The translations under genes were made by a program, and so were the position numbers. This document shows positions 58,619 through 64,000 of a stretch of DNA of 64,000 bases, in pieces; the first letter of the stretch is position 1, and every line of letters starts with the position of its first letter. A model generated the notes under the pieces. It was given only the letters and a program-made list of their open reading frames with translations, had not been told where the DNA came from and ran no database searches. Location of the stretch: assembly GCA_964036045.1 (NCBI GenBank), contig OZ038383.1, positions 115,169,241 to 115,233,240 on the forward strand. The letters are read 5' to 3'. The stretch comes from Eutreptiella sp. 'Long Island Sound 2002' (lineage: Eukaryota; Euglenozoa; Euglenophyceae; Eutreptiales; Eutreptiaceae).

Positions 58619-58755
58619 GACCACAACCACAGCAACAGCCGCAGCCACACCAACAGGCACAGGTACAAGCACAGGAACAGCCACAGCCACAACCACAACC
58701 CCAACCACAGCCACGAAGCCACAATCACAGACACAGCAACACCGCCATAGCCGCA

Positions 58756-58820
<65 letters not shown>

Positions 58821-59690
58821 AGGACAGGCAGAGGCACGACTACAGCCACAGCCACAACCACAACCACAGGCACAGGCACAGGCAAAGGCAAGAACAGGCA
58901 CACCTAAAGCCACAACCACAGCCAAAGCCACAAGTACAAGCAGAGCCACATCCGCAGACACAGCAACAGCCACAGCTACAAGCAGAGCCAAAGCAAGCAC
59001 GGGAGCCACAGCCACAGCCACAGCCACAACCACAGCCACAGCCACAGCCACAGCCACAGCCACAACCACAGCCACAACCACAGCGATAGCAATGTCCAGA
59101 GCGACAGGCACAGGCACAGGGGAAGGCATGGGAACAGGGACAGCTACAGCAACAGATACAGCCACAGCCACAGCCCCAACAACAGCCACAGCCCCAACCA
59201 CAGCCACAGCCACAGTCCCAAACACAAACACAACCACAACCACAGCGCCAACCAAGGCCACGCCCACAACCACAACCACGGCCACAGCCACAACCACAGC
59301 GACAATCACAGCCACAGCCACAGACAAAGCCACAGCTATAGCCACACCCACAGCCACAACCACAGCCACCTCCAAAGCGTCCGCCACAGCCTCAGCCAGG
59401 GCCACAGCCATAACCACAGCCACAGCCACAGCCACGGCCACCGCCACCGCCACAACCACGGCTACAGCCACAGCCAAAGCTACCGCCACAACCACAGCTA
59501 CAGCCACAACCACAGCCACAGTCACAGCCAAAGGCACAGCCAAAGCCACAGCTACACCCACAGCCACACCCACAGTCACAGTCACAGCCACACCCACACC
59601 CACACTCACACCCACACCCACCGCCACAATCACAGCCATAGCCACAGCCACAGCACAGCCACATTCAGGGTCAGACTCGCAGCTCAAGGC
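58619..59690. repeat. (ACAGCC)n hexamer array next to exon 1
   Basis: About 1.07 kb of six-base units (ACAGCC, ACAACC, ACAGGC) that stop 12 bp before the end of exon 1. On the minus strand the unit is GGCTGT, the same class as the arrays at 8808-8920 and 10160-10893. Plus-strand frames give T-A-T-A peptides that resemble the Ser/Thr stalk by coincidence of a 6-bp period. Confidence 0.96.
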
Positions 59691-59702
59691 ACAGCAACAG
59701 AC

Positions 59703-62700
59703 CTGTGTGTGTATCACTGCCACTGGCCGTCGCAGAGCGCACGTCGCTGGGGCTGCAGCTGCAGGACAGCGAATCGGTGCCGAAGGCTGATGCAGAGGAC
59801 GACGAAGTGGCAGACCGCGAGGCAGATCGCGTGGACGGCGTCGTGCTGGGCGTGGGACTGCGCGACGCGGAGGGCGTGGAGGCACTACACGACGGACTGG
59901 CGCTGGTGCTGCGAGTGGGCGTTGCGGAGGTGCGGGTCGGCGACCCCCTCGTGCGGGAGCCGGAGGGACTGGCACTGGGGCTGCGTGAGGGGCTTAGGGT
60001 GTCCGACACCGTACCGGAGTATGTGGGGGTGCGGCTGAGGCTGCAGGGGCTTCCAGTGGCGGAGGTGCGTGTGGTCGAGGGGCTACGAGTGGGGCTGGGG
60101 CTGGGGGTTGGGGTGGCGGGGGACAGAGTCGTGGTGGCCGACAGGGTCAAAGACGGAGACGCGCTTCCGGTGCACGAAGCAGAAGGGGTACTGGCGGTGC
60201 CGGTGCTGCTGCCGGTTGCGCTGCTGGAGGCACTGGGGCTGTCGCTGGGGCTGCGGCTGGCGGTTGTTGTGGCGGAGAAGGTGCGCGTGGGAACGCGGGA
60301 GCGGGTGCGGGACGGGCTGGGGCTCATGGAGGAGACGTGGGAGGGGCTGAGCGAGCGGGAGGCGGGGCTGGGGCTGAGGGTGGGGCTGACGGTGAGGGTC
60401 GTGAGGGGGGAGAGGGTGTGGCTGGGGGTGGGGGAGGGAGAAGGGGAGGGAGTGGCGGTGGGGGTCGCGGTCACACTGCGGGTCTCAGTCGCGCTGGCGG
60501 AGTACGTGCGCGTGCCCGCGGGGGTCCGCGAATGGGAGCCGCTGCGGGTGCGGCTGAGGGACCGTGAGAATGAGCGCGGGGCGGTGCCGGAGGAGGAGGC
60601 GCTGCAGGTCTCGGAGAGGGTGGCGCTGCCCGAGGCGGTGCTAGTGCCGGTGCCAGTGAAGCTGGCGCTGAGGGTACCGGAGGGGCTGCCGGAGGGGCTG
60701 CAGGACGGGCTCTGGGGTCGTGACGTCGTGCGGGTGCCGGTGCCGGTGCCGGAGGGAGTGGGGGAGGGTGTGGGGGACAGGGGAAGGGTCCCGGAGTGGG
60801 TGGGGCTGAGGGAGGCCGTGGGGGTACGGGTGACGCTGGAGGTGTCCGATGGGAGCGTGGCGGTGCCGGTCGCGAGGCGGCTGGCGGACCGCGTGCGAGT
60901 GGGAGTGACGGAGGGGGTGGGGGTGTGGGCGTCGGAGGCGGACGGTGTGCGGGAGGGGCTGCGCGTGGGCGTCCGGTGGGAGGACGCGGTGGGAGTGGCC
61001 GTAGCGGAGGGGGTGAGGCCGGAGACGCTGTGGCACTTTGAGGCGGAGGGGGAGGGGGACGCGGTGGTGGGCGTGGGAGTGGCGGTGGGGAGGCTGGTGG
61101 TAGCGGTGGGGGACCCGCTGAGGCTCGGGGTTGGGGTCGGGGACCGCGTGGCGGTGGGGCTGTGGGAGGGGCCGGAGGGGGTCGGCGTGCGGGAGGGGCT
61201 GGGGGTCGTGGCGGTGCGGGAGGGCGGCGAGGCCGTGGCCGGCCACGACGCCGTGCGGGAGCGGGTGCGGGAGGGGGTCGCGGTGGCGCTGCTCGTGCGC
61301 GATCCGGAGTGGGTGGCGCTGGGGCTGCGCGTGGGGCTGGGGGACGGGGTGAACGTGGCGGTGGCGCAGGGTGTGAGGCTGCTGCTGCCGGAACCGGAGG
61401 GCGACCGGGTGCGGCTGCGGCGGGAGGCGGTGGGGCTGAGGCTGCCGGAGCGACTGACGGTGCGAGTGGCGACGAAGGTGCAGGAGACGCTCAGGGACGG
61501 TGTGGAGGGCGTGGGGGAGAGGGAGGGACTGCGGGTGGGGGAGCGGGTATGAGTCCCGGTGCCGGTGCTGCTTCGAGTGGCCGACGTAGGGCTCGGGGAC
61601 CGGGAGGACGTGAGGGTGGAGAGGGTGGGGGAGGGGGGCGTGGGGCTGGGGGAGGCTGTGACGGTGCGGGTGGCGCTGGGGGTGCCGCTGGAGGAGGGGC
61701 TGTGGGTGTGGGTGCGGAGCGTGGGGCTGTGGGTGCGAGTGGTCGGTGTGACGGTCGCGGAGGGGCTGTGCCGGGACGCAGTCGAAGTGCAGGTCGGGGG
61801 GCTGGGGCTGCCGGACGGAGACGCGGTGGCGGTGCGGGAGATGTGGGAGACGGTGGAGGGGGTGGGGGTCAGAGAGGAGCTGCGGGACGGGCTGGTGCCC
61901 GAGCGCGTGCCGGAGCGGCTGCCGGTCCCGGTCCGCGTCGAGGAGGGGGCGGAGAGGGTGGCCGTGCCGGTCGTCGTGGCCGTGCGGCTCGCGGTGGGGG
62001 AGGGCCGGGCGGTGGCAGTGGGGGTGCCGGAGGCGGTGGCGGTGCGGGTCGCGGAGGACGCGGAGCAGGAGGCGGTGAGGCTGGGGGACGGGGAGGGGGG
62101 CGTTTGGGAGGGTGTGGGGGAGTGGGTGGGTGAGGGGGAGTGCGACGCGGTCGCGGTGGGGGGCGTGGGGGTCGCGGGCACACTGACGGTCGGGGGTGAC
62201 GGGCTGCGAGAGGGGCTGAGGCTGCAGGTGCGTGTGCCCGTGGGGGTGGGGCGCGGGGTGCGGGTGCCGGTGGCGGTGAGGGAGGGGGAGGGGGTGGGGG
62301 CGGTGGGGGAGGGGCTGGGCGTGGCCGTGGCGCTGGTCGAGGGGCTGAAGGAGAGCGAGGGGCCCGTGACGCTCGGGGGCGGCGAGCGGGTGCGGGAGCG
62401 CGAGCGGCTGGGGGACGGCGTGCGGGACGGAGTGCGGGAGGCGGTGGAGGTGGCGGTGGGGCTCCGGGTGGCGGTGCGCGACGCCGTGCGGCTGCGGGTG
62501 CGGGAGGACGTGGGGGTGCGGCTGCGCGAGGGCGTGGGGGACCGACTGGCGCTGGACGGCGATGGAGTTGTGGTGTGGGAGGGGGACGGCGGTGAGGGAC
62601 TGGGGGTTGAGGTCACGGTCCGGGACCCCGAGCGGGGGCGAGAGGGGGAGGGTGTGGGGCTGGGGCTGAAGGTGGGGGTCGCGGAGGGGGAGGGCGAAGG

Positions 62701-64000
62701 AGGGGAGGGCGTGTGGCTGAGGGTCCGGCTGAGGGAGGGGGTGCGGCTGGGCGTTGGGGAGGCGGAGGCGCTGTCCGTGAGGCGGGGGCTGCCGGTCCCG
62801 CTGCGGGTGCCGGTGGGGGAGTGGGTGCGGGTGGAGGCGGGGGTGGCGGTCGCGGTCACGGAGGGCGACGGGCTGTGGCTCGACGGCGTGGCGGTTGCGG
62901 AGGCCGACGGGCGGCTGAGGGTCGGGGTCGCGGACACGGAGGGCGTGTGCGACGCAGTCGCGGACAGAGTGGGCGAGAGAGCGCGCGACACGGACGAGAG
63001 GGTGGCGGAGCGGGAGCGCGTGCGCGGCGTTGGGGAGCCGGACCCCGTGAGGCTCGCAGTGCGGGAGGGGGTGAGGCCGAGGGTGGGGGAGGCGCTGGGG
63101 GACAGGCTCTGCGACTCTGAGCACGTGATGATCGCGGATGCGGAGGCCGAGGCGGAGCAGGACGGCGTCGAGGGCGTTCGCGTGGGGGTCGCAGAGGCCG
63201 GGCTTGAGGTGGGGCTGGCAGAGGGTGGGGTATCAGTGGGGGTGCGGGTGAGGGTGCGGGTGGGGGAGCGGGTCAGAGAGGGGGGCGAGGGGGTGGCGGT
63301 CGCGGTCGGGGCGGAGGCGGTGGGCGTTGTGGAGCCGGAGCCGGAGGCGGAGAGAGACGAGCGGGTGACCGTGGGGCCCGTGCCCGTGAGGGTGCGGGAA
63401 GGGGAGGGGGTGCGGGTGAAGGGGGGAGACACGGTGGGGGTTGGGCTGGGGCTGGGGGTGCGGCTGCACGTGGGCGTCGAGGCAGTGGCACTTGGGCTGT
63501 GGGAGGCAGTGGCGGTGGACGGCGAGGCCGAAGGGGGTGTGACTGTGGAGGACGGGGACGGGGGTGTGAGGGAGCGGGTGAGGGAGCCGGTCCGCGTGAA
63601 GGAGGCGGTCGGGGGGGACCGGGAGGGGCTGGTGGAGGGGGACGGACTGCGGGAGGGGGAGGGGCTGGCAGTCCGGGTCACGCTGTGGGACACGGTGCGG
63701 CTGGGGCTGCCGCTGGGGGAGGCCGTTGGGGTGTGGCTGGGGGTCCCGCTGGGCGTGTGTGTGGGGCTGGCGGTGGCGGAGGGGGTGGGGGAGGGGGTGG
63801 GGCTGCGGCTGCGAGTGCGAGTGGCCGTGACGGTGTGTGTGGCCGTGTGGGTGGCGGTGGAGGTGCCGGACCCCCTGGACCGGGTGCGGGCCGGGCTGTG
63901 CGTCGCGGTGGCGGAGGGCGAGGCCGGGGAGAGGGAGAGGGTGGGGGAGGACAGCGACGGGGAGGGAGTGGGGGACGGGGAGCGGGAGCCGGAGGCGGAG
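59703..64000 (-). CDS. Exon 1 (5' part beyond window): Ser/Thr-alternating mucin-like stalk
   Basis: The frame is open for about 1,430 codons up to the window edge. Nearly every second residue is Ser or Thr, and the residues between are mostly Pro, Arg, Ala, Gly, Val or Leu, giving stretches such as SPTRSPSATHSGSRTSSATA. The DNA therefore has a 6-nt period. Cys and aromatic residues are almost absent until a short Cys-containing patch near the end. The donor follows ...SDTHT and a single G (CAG|GTCTGT, phase 1), which joins exon 2. The composition fits a heavily O-glycosylated extracellular stalk; glycosylation is inferred. All three frames on this strand are open for long stretches, so the frame rests on the splice phase and on continuity with exons 2-4. 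The initiator and signal peptide must lie above 64000. Confidence 0.8.

Noticed and set aside
59705-61552. 615-codon plus-strand open frame over exon 1
   Set aside because: Val/Arg/Glu/Gly-rich complement of the (S/T)-x coding; it ends in the middle of the low-complexity region without any border.

Overview
This window is eukaryotic genomic DNA, from an unidentified, GC-rich, repeat-rich organism. I favour a unicellular protist or alga, but nothing here fixes the lineage. There is no operon structure, and no rRNA gene or intact tRNA gene that I can support. Microsatellites and long poly-G/poly-C runs are everywhere, and coding sequence survives only as short GC-rich islands flanked by GT and AG.

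The main result is one very large minus-strand gene that appears to run through the whole window and out of both ends. I could place 23 exons between 64000 and 3466, plus a doubtful 24th at 2997-3207. All 22 exon-exon joins agree in splice phase, and the exons carry about 11.3 kb of coding sequence (about 3,780 codons). In transcript order the product is: (1) a giant Ser/Thr-rich, mucin-like stalk of roughly 2,850 residues in which nearly every second residue is Ser or Thr (exons 1-6, 64000-38991); (2) two tandem copies of what looks like one beta-rich extracellular domain with a G-x-Y-x-[LV]-C signature and several N-glycosylation sequons (exons 6-10, 39100-29476); (3) one transmembrane helix followed at once by a run of arginines (exon 11, 23139-23269); (4) a long Pro/Arg/Ser-rich, presumably cytoplasmic tail (exons 12-23, 20590-3466). 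In the tail a 44-nt mini-exon plus a Pro-rich exon occurs twice. This order predicts a type I surface receptor, adhesin or coat protein. Its signal peptide should lie above 64000 and its stop codon below about 3000.

The introns, up to 8.0 kb, hold nearly everything else. 1-2996: inverted ATGGC/ATGCC pentamer arrays around a GTGCAC-rich decamer satellite. 4.6-11 kb and 58.6-59.7 kb: hexamer arrays (TGTGCC / ACAGCC). 11.8-23 kb and 36-43 kb: copies of a dispersed GC-rich element. 19.2 and 23.8 kb: an inverted element pair. 23.3-29.5 kb: lower-GC DNA with a tandem array. 30-35.6 kb: a decayed reverse transcriptase whose middle part appears inverted. 43.6-48.8 kb: a duplicated (CA)n-headed repeat. 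51.7-58.6 kb: a 570-bp tandem duplication and gene fragments. Several pol III-type A/B-box pairs look like tRNA-derived elements.

Most long open frames are shadows of low-complexity DNA (MAWHG, VPVP, CACA, THTH, GGAG products) or of the Ser/Thr exons read on the other strand, and are not annotated.
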